Shown piece after piece: positions 1-7,788 of a stretch of 64,000 nt of DNA. Source of the DNA: Ahniella sp. (GTDB lineage Bacteria; Pseudomonadota; Gammaproteobacteria; Xanthomonadales; Ahniellaceae); NCBI GenBank assembly GCA_016712105.1, contig JADJRU010000012.1, positions 62,001 to 126,000 of the forward strand. The letters run 5' to 3'. The notes beneath the pieces are model-generated. The model saw only the letters and a program-made list of their open reading frames with translations. It had not been told where the DNA came from and made no database searches. The stretch's first letter is position 1. Every line of letters begins with the position of its first letter. The position numbers and the translations under genes were made by a program.

Positions 1-714
1 CGGACGTTCCTGCATCAGCGCCAGGATCGGCTTGACGTAAATGGTGGTCGGCTGCATCAGCGCGTCGGCGAGTGTGCCGTCGCCCATGGGCTGAGCCAGA
101 TCGGCACCGACGTGTTTGACGATCCGCCGGATCAGCGAATAACCGTTCGAATGCGGACCACTCGATTCGATGCCGAGGATCACGTCGCCCGCCTGGACCC
201 GCTCGCCCGTGAGCAGCTTGGACTTTTCGACCGCGCCCACCGAAAAACCGGCCAGGTCGTATTCACCAGGCGGGTACATGTCGGGCATTTCGGCCGTTTC
301 GCCGCCGATCAGCGCACATCCGGCCAGTTCGCAACCCTTGGCAATGCCGCCGATCACGTTGACGGCGGTATCGACATCGAGTTTGCCGGTGGCGAAATAA
401 TCGAGGAAAAACAGGGGCTCGGCGCCCTGAACGAGGACATCGTTGACACACATGGCGACCAGATCGATGCCGATCGTGTCGTGTCGGTTCAAGTGCTGGG
501 CGAGCTTGAGTTTGGTGCCGACGCCGTCGGTGCCCGATACCAGCACCGGATCACGATACCGGCCGCCGAGTTCGAACAAGGCGCCAAAACCGCCCAGCCC
601 GGACATCACTTCCTTGCGGAACGTACGCGCCACCAATGGCTTGATGCGGTCTACAACCGCTTCGCCGGCATCGATGTCGACACCCGCATCCCGATAAGTC
701 AAACCAGTCGTCAT
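1..714 (-). CDS. purM: Phosphoribosylformylglycinamidine cyclo-ligase (AIR synthetase), C-terminus cut by window edge
   Basis: This enzyme closes the imidazole ring of AIR from FGAM with ATP in cytosolic purine synthesis. The reverse strand gives 238 residues starting MTTGLTYRDAGVDIDAGEA, with the family motifs GTDGVGTKL near residue 63 and GGETAEMPDMYPPGEYDLAG further on. The usual length is about 345 residues, so roughly 100 C-terminal residues lie beyond the left edge. The ATG at 714 is the natural start because it gives the expected N-terminus. It is divergent from the DUF2066 gene, an arrangement common in Xanthomonadales and pseudomonads. Identification rests on motif recognition and is very secure. 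Confidence 0.95.
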   Translation of the reverse strand, partial: MTTGLTYRDAGVDIDAGEAVVDRIKPLVARTFRKEVMSGLGGFGALFELGGRYRDPVLVSGTDGVGTKLKLAQHLNRHDTIGIDLVAMCVNDVLVQGAEPLFFLDYFATGKLDVDTAVNVIGGIAKGCELAGCALIGGETAEMPDMYPPGEYDLAGFSVGAVEKSKLLTGERVQAGDVILGIESSGPHSNGYSLIRRIVKHVGADLAQPMGDGTLADALMQPTTIYVKPILALMQERP

Positions 715-860
715 GGCCGAAATCCGCGAGGAAAGCGCACAGGATAGCAGGCCGCCGCTTCCGGGCTGTGCGGGACCGGCGGCGCGCCGGGAAACAGCCA
801 CCCCTTTGTCGGGCCGAAGGCCCGCTATCATGCGCACTGTTTCTCGCATCGGATGCGCGT

Positions 861-1922
861 ATGGACGCTCGATTCTTGTTCCTGCTGGTTCTCACGCTGC
901 TTGTGCCGTCGGTTGCGTCTGCACAGGTCGTCGCGATTTATGAAGCCGACGCGCCGATCCTCAGCGAAGACGCCCGCGACCGTGATCAAGCGGTTCGTAC
1001 GGCGTTCCGGCGTGTGCTCGTCAAGGCCTCCGGCGACACCACCGTGGCGAGCGCCCCGGAACTGGAAGCGCTGATGTCCGGGGTCGAGGCATTCGTGACG
1101 GGCGAGGAGTCCCGGCAGGTGGTGGCGACGAATGCGGTGGGCGTGCCGGAAACGCGTCTCGTGCGCCGAGTCCGGTTCGATGGCGAAGCGATCCGCAAGG
1201 TCCTGGCCGATCTGGGCCGCCCTGTATGGCCGGAGCAACGTGCGCCGATGATGGTCTGGCTGGTCGTCGATGACGGTACGCGCAAACAGATTGCGTCCTC
1301 GACGCAGGTGCAGGCACTGGATGCCTTGACGGTTCGGGCCGACGAGCGCGGGCTCACCGTGCAGTTGCCCAACATGGATAACGTCGACCAGGGCCGGGTC
1401 GATGCAGTGACCTTGTGGGATGCGCCCTTGAAGGCGGTGGTGGGTGCCAGTGGCCGATACGGCATCAGCACCAGCTTGTTGATCCGGCTCCGCCGGGCCG
1501 GCACGGAATGGTCGGCCAAATACGCACTGATCCAGGGCGGCCAATTCGAGGAGTGGAGCGCGGTCGACAGCAGTTCCGGACCGCTCCTGAGTCTGGGCAT
1601 CGACGGCGCTGCCGACCGTCTGGCCCGCCGGTTCGCGTTCGACGATTCCGAGCCGGCGATCGGCACCATCAGTGTGTGGCTGACCCAGGTCAAGGATGGC
1701 GCCGACTATGCCCGTGCGCTCGGTTACCTGCGTCGGCTGGACGTGGTGAAACACATTGATGTGATCGGCGCCGAAGGGGATCGCGCTTGGCTCAGCCTCA
1801 ATGTCCAGGCCGGCCCGAAGCGGTTCAAGCAACTGCTCAAGTTCGACCAGCGCATGAACTTGCTGGAGCTTCCAGTAGCCACCGGCCAACCGCCCGCGTA
1901 CGCGCTGGAACTCCTGCCCTGA
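861..1922 (+). CDS. DUF2066 domain-containing periplasmic protein
   Basis: A 353-residue exported protein of unknown function. It opens with a clear signal peptide (MDARFLFLLVLTLLVPSVASA) followed by QVVAIYEADAPI and the DUF2066-like block DQAVRTAFRRVLVKASGD. A longer in-frame reading from 768 is possible, but the start at 861 puts the signal peptide at the N-terminus and is preferred. It is divergent from purM and followed after 11 bases by a CDP-alcohol phosphatidyltransferase gene, then perM and hda. This order is conserved in related genomes, which suggests an envelope role, but no activity is known to me. Confidence 0.8.
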   Translation: MDARFLFLLVLTLLVPSVASAQVVAIYEADAPILSEDARDRDQAVRTAFRRVLVKASGDTTVASAPELEALMSGVEAFVTGEESRQVVATNAVGVPETRLVRRVRFDGEAIRKVLADLGRPVWPEQRAPMMVWLVVDDGTRKQIASSTQVQALDALTVRADERGLTVQLPNMDNVDQGRVDAVTLWDAPLKAVVGASGRYGISTSLLIRLRRAGTEWSAKYALIQGGQFEEWSAVDSSSGPLLSLGIDGAADRLARRFAFDDSEPAIGTISVWLTQVKDGADYARALGYLRRLDVVKHIDVIGAEGDRAWLSLNVQAGPKRFKQLLKFDQRMNLLELPVATGQPPAYALELLP

Positions 1923-1933
1923 CCGGAATTCGC

Positions 1934-2515
1934 ATGAGGCATCTCCCGAACCTGCTGAGTGGGCTGCGACTTCTGTGCACGGTGCCCTTGGCGCTGTGGA
2001 TCCTCGACGGCCAGGACGCCCGCGCGCTCTACCTGTTGGTGTTTGCCGGGCTCACCGATCTGCTCGATGGTTTTCTGGCCAAACGGTTCGGCTGGCAGAG
2101 TGCCGTCGGCGCCTGGCTGGACCCGGCCGCCGACAAACTGCTGGCGCTGGTCGTGCTGGCCTGCCTGTTTGTCGTCGACGCACTGCCACTCTGGTTTGTC
2201 CTGGTGGTGGTTGGCCGCGACCTGATCCTGGCGCTGGGTTCGCTGGCGTTTCACTGGTTCGTGCGCACGCTGAAACCCGAACCGAACGTACTCGGACGCA
2301 GCGCCGTCTTTGCCCAGACCCTGTTCCTCGCTTTTGTGTTGCTCGACCGGGGGTTGGTGCCGGTCGCCGATCGTTCACTCTGGTGGATGGCGAACATCGC
2401 CACGGTGCTGACGCTGGCCAGTGGCGTCGACTATGTGATCCGATTCATTCAGAAGACACGTGCCGCATGGCGCGAGAACGCCACCGAAAATGGGAGAACA
2501 CCCGATGTTCGCTGA
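1934..2515 (+). CDS. CDP-alcohol phosphatidyltransferase family membrane protein
   Basis: A 193-residue integral membrane enzyme of the PgsA/CLS class that transfers a phosphatidyl group from CDP-diacylglycerol to an alcohol. The active-site signature is visible near residues 45-70: LLDGFLAKRF followed by GAWLDPAADK, matching DGx2A(R/K)...Gx3Dx3D with all acidic residues kept; the usual Arg is Lys. Several hydrophobic helices follow. The start at 1934 lies 11 bases after the DUF2066 stop. The 3' end overlaps the perM start by 11 bases, so the two are probably translationally coupled. The acceptor alcohol is not determined; a PgsA-like role is the simplest guess, but a dedicated pgsA may lie elsewhere. 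Confidence 0.82.
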   Translation: MRHLPNLLSGLRLLCTVPLALWILDGQDARALYLLVFAGLTDLLDGFLAKRFGWQSAVGAWLDPAADKLLALVVLACLFVVDALPLWFVLVVVGRDLILALGSLAFHWFVRTLKPEPNVLGRSAVFAQTLFLAFVLLDRGLVPVADRSLWWMANIATVLTLASGVDYVIRFIQKTRAAWRENATENGRTPDVR

Positions 2516-3576
2516 AGAACGCACCTGGTTATGGCTGGCATCCGCGCTGCTGATCGGCGGCCTTTTGTACGTGCTGGCGCCGGTACTGACACCCCTTCGC
2601 CGTCTCGGCATTGCTGGCCTACCTCAGCGACCCGCTCGTCGACCGGCTGGAGAAGCGCTTCTCGCGCACCACCTCGGTGGTCATCGTGTTCGCCGGGATG
2701 CTGTTGTTCGCGGCCTCGCTGCTCGCGGTCGTGATCCCGACCTTGATCACGCAGGCACGCGATCTGCCGGAGTTGCTGCAAGCATTGGAAATCTGGTTCA
2801 ACGGCACCGCATTGCCGTATGCGAAGCTGAAACTCGATCTCGATCTGAGTGCGCTCTCGCCCGGCCAGATTTTCGAGACCACGAAGTCCCACCTCAAGGA
2901 CATTGGGCAGATTGTGCAGACCATTTTTGCCGGCGTCGGCAAAGGCAGCGCGGTGGTCCTCGCCTGGTTTGCCAACCTGCTGCTGATCCCGGTGCTGACG
3001 TTCTATCTGCTGCGCGACTGGGACAAACTGGTTGCACGAATCCACGAACTGATTCCCCGGCCTCTGGCACCGACTGTCGAGAAACTCGCCCGCGAATCCG
3101 ACGAAGTACTCGGCGCATTCCTGCGCGGGCAAGTTTCCGTGATGCTCGTGCTCGGACTGCTGTATGGCTTCGGTCTGCAAATCTGCGGCATTCGTTTTGG
3201 CCTGCTCATCGGCTTCGGTGCCGGACTGCTGAGTTTTGTGCCCTATCTGGGCCCAGCCATCGGGATCATCGCCGGCGCCCTGGCCGCATTGGCGAGCCCC
3301 GGCGACCCATGGATCAATCTGCTGTTCGTTGGGGTGGTCTTTGGTGTCGGCCAAGTGCTGGAGAGTTTCCTGCTGACCCCGAATCTGGTGGGCGACAAGA
3401 TCGGCCTGCATCCGGTTGCTGTCGTGTTCGCTGTCATGGCCGGCGGCACCCTGTTCGGGTTCTTCGGCGTACTGCTCGCGCTACCCGCGGCGGCCGTGAT
3501 CATGGTGGTCATGAAGTACGCACACGAACGGTATCTGGCCAGCAACATGTATGGCGATACGGCAAGGACCACCTGA
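2505..3576 (+). CDS. perM: PerM / AI-2E family transporter (frameshifted in this sequence)
   Basis: A multi-pass membrane protein of the AI-2E exporter family (PerM/TqsA). The N-terminus (MFAEERTWLWLASALLIGGL) starts at 2505 and runs in one frame to about 2591. The rest, LAYLSDPLVDRLEKRFSRTT onward to 3576, is one frame away. Removing one C from the run at 2592-2595 gives LTPFAVSALLAYLSDPL, the expected family sequence, so the break is a one-base insertion. The conserved DPLVDRLE motif and the late GGTLFGFFGVLLALP motif are intact. A TTG at 2611 could in principle start a shortened product. Given similar shifts elsewhere in the window, an assembly error is more likely than a dead gene. Confidence 0.8.
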
Positions 3577-3639
3577 CCCAGGCATCAACACGACTGCCGA
3601 CGCCCTGCAGGCGCCCGCTTCGAACGAATCGCAAGTATC

Positions 3640-4335
3640 GTGACGACGCCGCAACTGCCGCTCAATTTCCGGTTTCCGCCGCGGACGCGCTTGGCGCATT
3701 TCCTGCCGGGCGACAACGCCGTTGCGCTTGCCAGCGTCCGCCAACTGTTGGTCGACACGGGCGAATTCGCCGGTGTGCTGCTGGCTGGTCCGGCCGGATC
3801 CGGGAAGACACATCTGGCCTCATCCGCCGTGCAGGAAGCGAACACCGCTCAATACCTGCCGTTGCGCAGTCTGGGTGCCCAGGCGTTGCCGGCGCTGGAA
3901 GCAGCACTCACGACTGGCTTGGTCGTGATCGACGATGTCGACGCCATCGCCGGCCGCCGAGCCGAAGAAATAGCGCTGTTCGACTTGTTCAATCGTGCCA
4001 AATCCGATCGCGCCAGGTTGTTGGTCACAAGCGCCGAACTGCCGTCGCGCCTGGCGATCCATTTGCCCGACCTGGTGTCGCGCCTGTCGAGTCTCGTGCA
4101 ACATCGGCTTCGCCTTTTGCCCGAGTTCGAAGTCCGCGCCGTACTGGTCGATCGCGCGCGCGAACGCGGGCTCGACCTGAGTGGCGAAGTGCTCGACTTT
4201 CTGATGCGGCGTTTTCCACGTGATCTCGGCGCCTTGATCAGCATCGTCGATCAACTCGACGTGGCCAGCATGGCTGCACAGCGCCGCCTGACCGTGCCGT
4301 TCATCCGCCGCGTCATCGAGAGCGTCAAAACCTGA
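3640..4335 (+). CDS. hda: DnaA regulatory inactivator Hda
   Basis: A 231-residue AAA+ protein related to DnaA domain III. With the DNA-loaded sliding clamp it stimulates ATP hydrolysis by DnaA and limits re-initiation. The start is GTG at 3640 (MTTPQLPLNFRFPPRTRLAHF). The QLPLNF stretch at residues 5-10 is the expected N-terminal clamp-binding peptide. Walker A GPAGSGKTH lies near residue 49 and Walker B VVIDDVDAI near 94. The stop overlaps the trmL start by one base (TGATG). It lies downstream of perM, the usual order in this group. Confidence 0.92.
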   Translation: MTTPQLPLNFRFPPRTRLAHFLPGDNAVALASVRQLLVDTGEFAGVLLAGPAGSGKTHLASSAVQEANTAQYLPLRSLGAQALPALEAALTTGLVVIDDVDAIAGRRAEEIALFDLFNRAKSDRARLLVTSAELPSRLAIHLPDLVSRLSSLVQHRLRLLPEFEVRAVLVDRARERGLDLSGEVLDFLMRRFPRDLGALISIVDQLDVASMAAQRRLTVPFIRRVIESVKT

Positions 4336-4796
4336 TGCTGCATATTGTCCTGTACCAGCCGGAGATTCCACCGAACACCGGCAACATCATCCGGCTCGCC
4401 GCGAATACCGGGTTCGCACTGCATTTGATCGAACCCCTCGGATTCGCGATCGATCATGCGAAGCTGCGGCGGGCCGGCCTCGATTACCACGAGTTCGCCG
4501 ATCTGCGTCTGCATGCCTCGTTGGAAGCCTTCACCGAAACCACTTCGCCGAATCGACTGTTCGCGTTGTCGACCCGTTCGCACACTCGGTACGACCAGGC
4601 CGAGTTCGTCGCTGGGGATGCCCTGGTGTTCGGCCCCGAAACCCGGGGTTTGCCGCAGGATTTCATCGACGCACTGCCGGTCGGACAAACCTTGCGCCTG
4701 CCGATGCGGCCGGGAAATCGCAGCCTCAACCTGTCGAATGCCGTGGCCGTGGTGGCCTATGAGGCTTGGCGCCAACTAGGGTTTGCCGGCAGCTGA
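4335..4796 (+). CDS. trmL: tRNA (cytidine(34)-2'-O)-methyltransferase TrmL
   Basis: A 153-residue SPOUT methyltransferase that methylates the wobble ribose of certain leucine tRNAs using SAM. It begins MLHIVLYQPEIPPNTGNIIR, the diagnostic family N-terminus. The trefoil-knot motifs LVFGPETRGLP and LPMRPGNRSLNLSNAVAVV are complete. Its length matches the usual 150-160 residues. It shares one base with hda at its start and overlaps the 3' end of the convergent antiporter gene by 21 bases. Assignment is secure from the motifs. Confidence 0.94.
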   Translation: MLHIVLYQPEIPPNTGNIIRLAANTGFALHLIEPLGFAIDHAKLRRAGLDYHEFADLRLHASLEAFTETTSPNRLFALSTRSHTRYDQAEFVAGDALVFGPETRGLPQDFIDALPVGQTLRLPMRPGNRSLNLSNAVAVVAYEAWRQLGFAGS

Positions 4797-6455
4797 CGCA
4801 GGTTTGAGCTTCGCCGTGATGCGCTCACTCATGCCCCGCGCCAGTTCGTGTTCACCCACCAGAACCTCGCCGATGCCGTCGCTGCGCAACAACTCGGCTT
4901 CGTCTTCATGGTGTGCCCGGACCAGGATGCTGATTTCCGGATTCAGGGCACGCGCAATCTCGGCCATCTGACGCACATTCAGGGTATCGGGAATGGCGAT
5001 GACGAGCATGCTGGCGCGCGCGATGTGCGCCTGGATCAAGACCTCTGGCGTGCTCGCATCACCACTCTCGACGATGTCCCGATTCTGCTCTGCCACGACA
5101 TAGGGAATGTCCTGCTCCTGCAATCGTCGAGCAATTGCCCGCCCGATCCGCCCGTATCCGACCAACACGACCTGACCGGTGAGCTTGGCCTGATCGACCG
5201 ACATCGGCAGTTGTGCCAACGGATCGTCCCGTAATGCCAGGCGTCGCGACAGGATGCCGTTTTGCTGCACCCAGCGGTGCGTCGGTTCGATCGCACGGAA
5301 CAACAGGCCGTTGGCGGCGATCGCAACCACTGCAGCGGCCAACACCAGACTCTGGCCTTCGGCCGGCATAACACCGAGTGACAGTCCGAGACCCGCGAGG
5401 ATGAAGGAGAATTCACCGATCTGCGCCAGACTGGCGCCGATGACCAACGCGCTGCGCAAGGGGTATCGCATCGCCAGTACCAACACGATTGCCGCCAGCG
5501 TTTTTCCGATCACGATGATGCCCACGGTGATGGCCAGGCGGATCGGTTCATCAACCACCACGCGCGGATCGAACAACATGCCGACCGAGACGAAGAACAG
5601 AACCGAAAAGGCCTCGCGCAGCGGCAACGAGTCGGCCGCCGCACGATGGCTGTACTCGGACTCGCGCATCATCATGCCGGCGAAGAATGCACCGAGCGCA
5701 AACGACACATCGAACAACATGGAGGCGCCGAATGCCACGCCAATGGCAACCGCCACGACACAGAGCGTGAACAGTTCACGCGAACCGGTGCGCGCCACCC
5801 ACCACAACAGCCTTGGAAATACGCGGCGCCCGATCACCAGCATCAGGGCGATGAATGCACTGACCTTGAGCAGGGTAAACAACATGGCCTTGGCCATCAG
5901 CTGCCAACCGCCATTACCTTCCGCTGCCTGACTTGCTTCGACCAGTGCCGGCAGCAGCACCAACACCAGCACCATGACCAGATCCTCGACCACCAGCCAT
6001 CCGACGGCAATCTGGCCATCCACGGTTTTCACCATTTCGCGCGCTTCGAGCGCCCGCAACAGCACAACGGTACTCGCGACCGATAGGCACAAACCGAACA
6101 CGAGCGCGCCGAGATCGGTCCATCCCCAATAACGTGCTGCGAGGTACCCGGCCAGGGTAGCCAATCCGATCTGCAGCAACGCACCCGGCACGGCGATACG
6201 TCGCACTGACATCAGATCATCGAGTGAAAAGTGCAAACCGACACCGAACATCAGCAGCATCACGCCTATTTCTGCCAGTTGCGCGGCAAGCCCGAGGTCG
6301 CCGACATATCCAGGCGTGGCCGGACCGATCATCACACCCGCGAGCAGGTAACCGATGATTGGCGGCAATCGTGCCCAGCTTGCGGCCAGGCCGAACACGA
6401 GCGCGAGGCCAAAGCCGGCAGCGAGTGTGGTGATCAGACCGATGTCATGGGGCAT
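4776..6455 (-). CDS. ybaL: CPA2 family monovalent cation:proton antiporter (YbaL/KefB-like) with RCK domain
   Basis: A 559-residue inner-membrane antiporter. The N-terminal two thirds contain about twelve hydrophobic segments with family stretches IIGYLLAGVMIGP and LLMFGVGLHFSLDDL. The C-terminus carries a TrkA-N/RCK nucleotide-binding fold starting VVLVGYGRIGRAIARRL near residue 410. The RCK domain looks short: PYVVAEQNRDIVESGDAST joins two conserved parts that in relatives are separated by about eleven more residues (an ELRxRGxxAVxG-like strand and turn). The reading frame is unbroken, so this is an in-frame loss, real or artefactual. It converges on trmL and overlaps its 3' end. The transported ion (K+ or Na+) is not determined. 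Confidence 0.85.
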   Translation of the reverse strand: MPHDIGLITTLAAGFGLALVFGLAASWARLPPIIGYLLAGVMIGPATPGYVGDLGLAAQLAEIGVMLLMFGVGLHFSLDDLMSVRRIAVPGALLQIGLATLAGYLAARYWGWTDLGALVFGLCLSVASTVVLLRALEAREMVKTVDGQIAVGWLVVEDLVMVLVLVLLPALVEASQAAEGNGGWQLMAKAMLFTLLKVSAFIALMLVIGRRVFPRLLWWVARTGSRELFTLCVVAVAIGVAFGASMLFDVSFALGAFFAGMMMRESEYSHRAAADSLPLREAFSVLFFVSVGMLFDPRVVVDEPIRLAITVGIIVIGKTLAAIVLVLAMRYPLRSALVIGASLAQIGEFSFILAGLGLSLGVMPAEGQSLVLAAAVVAIAANGLLFRAIEPTHRWVQQNGILSRRLALRDDPLAQLPMSVDQAKLTGQVVLVGYGRIGRAIARRLQEQDIPYVVAEQNRDIVESGDASTPEVLIQAHIARASMLVIAIPDTLNVRQMAEIARALNPEISILVRAHHEDEAELLRSDGIGEVLVGEHELARGMSERITAKLKPASAAGKP

Positions 6456-6629
6456 ACGCTGCTCTTTTTTCCGATGAAAGGACCGATTCGTTCAACAGAT
6501 CCAGTGCGGCATAGTGTTCGGCCTCGTCCGGCCAGCATTACAGGCCAACCATGAACATCGAAGCACCATGCCCGCACCAGCGCTGACCGGCAATTCTAAA
6601 TGAGGGGTGAATCCCCAACTCTTGGCGCA

Positions 6630-6659
6630 TTGTTGCCCGGCTCGACGGAAGGCTAGGAT
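6630..6659 (+). promoter_or_regulatory. Candidate sigma-70 promoter for the outer-membrane barrel gene
   Basis: A -35-like TTGTTG (6630-6635) and -10-like TAGGAT (6654-6659) are separated by 18 bases. They lie about 90 bases before the barrel gene start at 6752. The rest of the 296-base divergent intergenic region (6456-6751) holds no gene I can support. Confidence 0.4.
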
Positions 6660-6751
6660 GTCTCCGCGCCGTGGACGGAATCCGCTGCGCCTTCTGGCCC
6701 AAGCAAGCTTGAATGGGCTGTCGAACTCAAAAAACTCAATGGAGCAGAATG

Positions 6752-7318
6752 ATGAAACGAATTCTTTTGGCTGCAGTACTGGCCCTGCCGCTGGCTGCTC
6801 AAGCCAGTGAAGACCTCAGCTATTCCTATATCGGCTTCGGCGCCACCTACGTCGATCCCGATGGCTTTTCCGGTGAAAACGGCTTCGGCGCCGAAGCGTC
6901 CGGTGCGATCACGGAGAACTGGCACCTGTTCGGCGGCTTCCAGACCGTCGACATCGACAACCAGGCCGATGTGGACAACTGGAATGTCGGTATTGGCTAC
7001 AACATGGGCATCAACGACCACCTCGACCTGGTTGCGCGCCTGAGCTACGAACAGACGGACGTCAGCTTCTCCGATCCGGACCTGGACGATTTCGACGGCA
7101 GCGATGACGGCGTTGGCCTGCGGGTCGGCGTGCGTAATGCCTTCAACGAGAACTTCGAAGGTGGTGTGGGCGTGGCTTACACGAACTACAGCGGCAGCGA
7201 CAGCACCGCCCTGTTCGCCAACGCGCAGTTCAAGTTCGGCGATTGGGGCATTGTCGCCGAAGCACTCGCCAGCGACGACGGCACGTCGATCTACGTCGGT
7301 CCGCGCCTTAGCTTCTGA
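6752..7318 (+). CDS. Outer-membrane beta-barrel protein, Ax21-like family
   Basis: A 188-residue exported protein with signal peptide MKRILLAAVLALPLAAQA and mature start SEDLSYSYIGFGATYVD. The mature part consists of short alternating amphipathic strands with many Gly, Asp and aromatic residues, and ends GPRLSF with a terminal Phe, typical of small outer-membrane barrels. Repeat pattern and opening resemble the Ax21 family of xanthomonads. Two adjacent ATGs exist at 6749 and 6752; the GGAG at 6741-6744 is better spaced for 6752. A hairpin terminator follows directly, so it is probably monocistronic. The Ax21 link is by resemblance only. Confidence 0.75.
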   Translation: MKRILLAAVLALPLAAQASEDLSYSYIGFGATYVDPDGFSGENGFGAEASGAITENWHLFGGFQTVDIDNQADVDNWNVGIGYNMGINDHLDLVARLSYEQTDVSFSDPDLDDFDGSDDGVGLRVGVRNAFNENFEGGVGVAYTNYSGSDSTALFANAQFKFGDWGIVAEALASDDGTSIYVGPRLSF

Positions 7319-7337
7319 TCGACCTGTACTCCGAAGA

Positions 7338-7364
7338 AGCCCCGGTTCATGCCGGGGCTTTTTT
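7338..7364 (+). terminator. Rho-independent terminator after the barrel gene
   Basis: A perfect nine-base stem AAGCCCCGG / CCGGGGCTT (7338-7346 and 7352-7360) with a five-base loop is followed by a T run. It lies 20 bases after the barrel gene stop. Confidence 0.9.
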
Positions 7365-7391
7365 GTGTCCGTTACTTTCGCCACCCTCTCC

Positions 7392-7441
7392 TTGCCAAGT
7401 TAGGAAAGAATGCTAGTCTCGCCTAAATTGATTAGGTGAGA
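7392..7441 (+). promoter_or_regulatory. padR promoter with overlapping inverted-repeat operator
   Basis: A -35-like TTGCCA (7392-7397) and an extended -10 TGCTAGTCT (7411-7419) have a 16-base spacer. Overlapping the start point is an inverted repeat, TCTCGCCTAA (7417-7426) and TTAGGTGAGA (7432-7441), matching at 9 of 10 positions around a 5-base spacer. The padR ATG follows at 7444. The position fits autoregulation by the PadR protein, which is inference. Confidence 0.6.
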
Positions 7442-7443
7442 AC

Positions 7444-7788
7444 ATGAGCCTTGCAAGCATTCTTCCCGGAACCCTCGACATGCTCGTGCTGAAGGCTGTC
7501 TCGCTTGGTCGCGAGCACGGATACGGGGTTCTGAACCGCATCCAGCGGGCCTCGAGCGATGTCCTGGTGGTCGAACAGGGGGCGTTGTATCCGGCATTGG
7601 CCCGCCTGGAGGCACAAGGCCTGATCGAAGCCGAATGGGGCATCTCCGAAAACAATCGACGCGCGAAGTTCTACCAGCTGAGTCGGGACGGACGCGCGCG
7701 CCTGAAGGCGGACATCCAGGACTGGCGCCGGTTTTCCGCAGCCCTGGATCAGGTGCTCGCCACCCCCAGCCTGGGAGCGATGGCATGA
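7444..7788 (+). CDS. PadR family transcriptional regulator
   Basis: A 114-residue winged-helix repressor. The PadR signature is present: GTLDMLVLKAVSLGREHGYG near residues 9-28, then VEQGALYPALARLEAQGLI and the wing region RRAKFYQLSRDGRARL. It overlaps the next gene by the ATGA arrangement at 7785-7788, the standard layout for PadR regulators paired with orphan MacB-like permeases. An inverted repeat just upstream is a likely operator. Target genes are presumably its own operon and possibly the adjacent transporters. Confidence 0.9.
   Translation: MSLASILPGTLDMLVLKAVSLGREHGYGVLNRIQRASSDVLVVEQGALYPALARLEAQGLIEAEWGISENNRRAKFYQLSRDGRARLKADIQDWRRFSAALDQVLATPSLGAMA

Noticed and set aside
61..120. 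Riboswitch or leader before DUF2066/purM
   Set aside because: No purine or other riboswitch core is recognisable around purM in the visible sequence; the divergent region 715-860 holds only a weak hairpin and imperfect promoter elements.
828..1889. A 353-codon open frame on the minus strand opposite the DUF2066 gene
   Set aside because: It mirrors the real gene's codon bias, has His/Gln/Arg-rich low-quality composition and no family motifs. The plus strand has a signal peptide and conserved domain.
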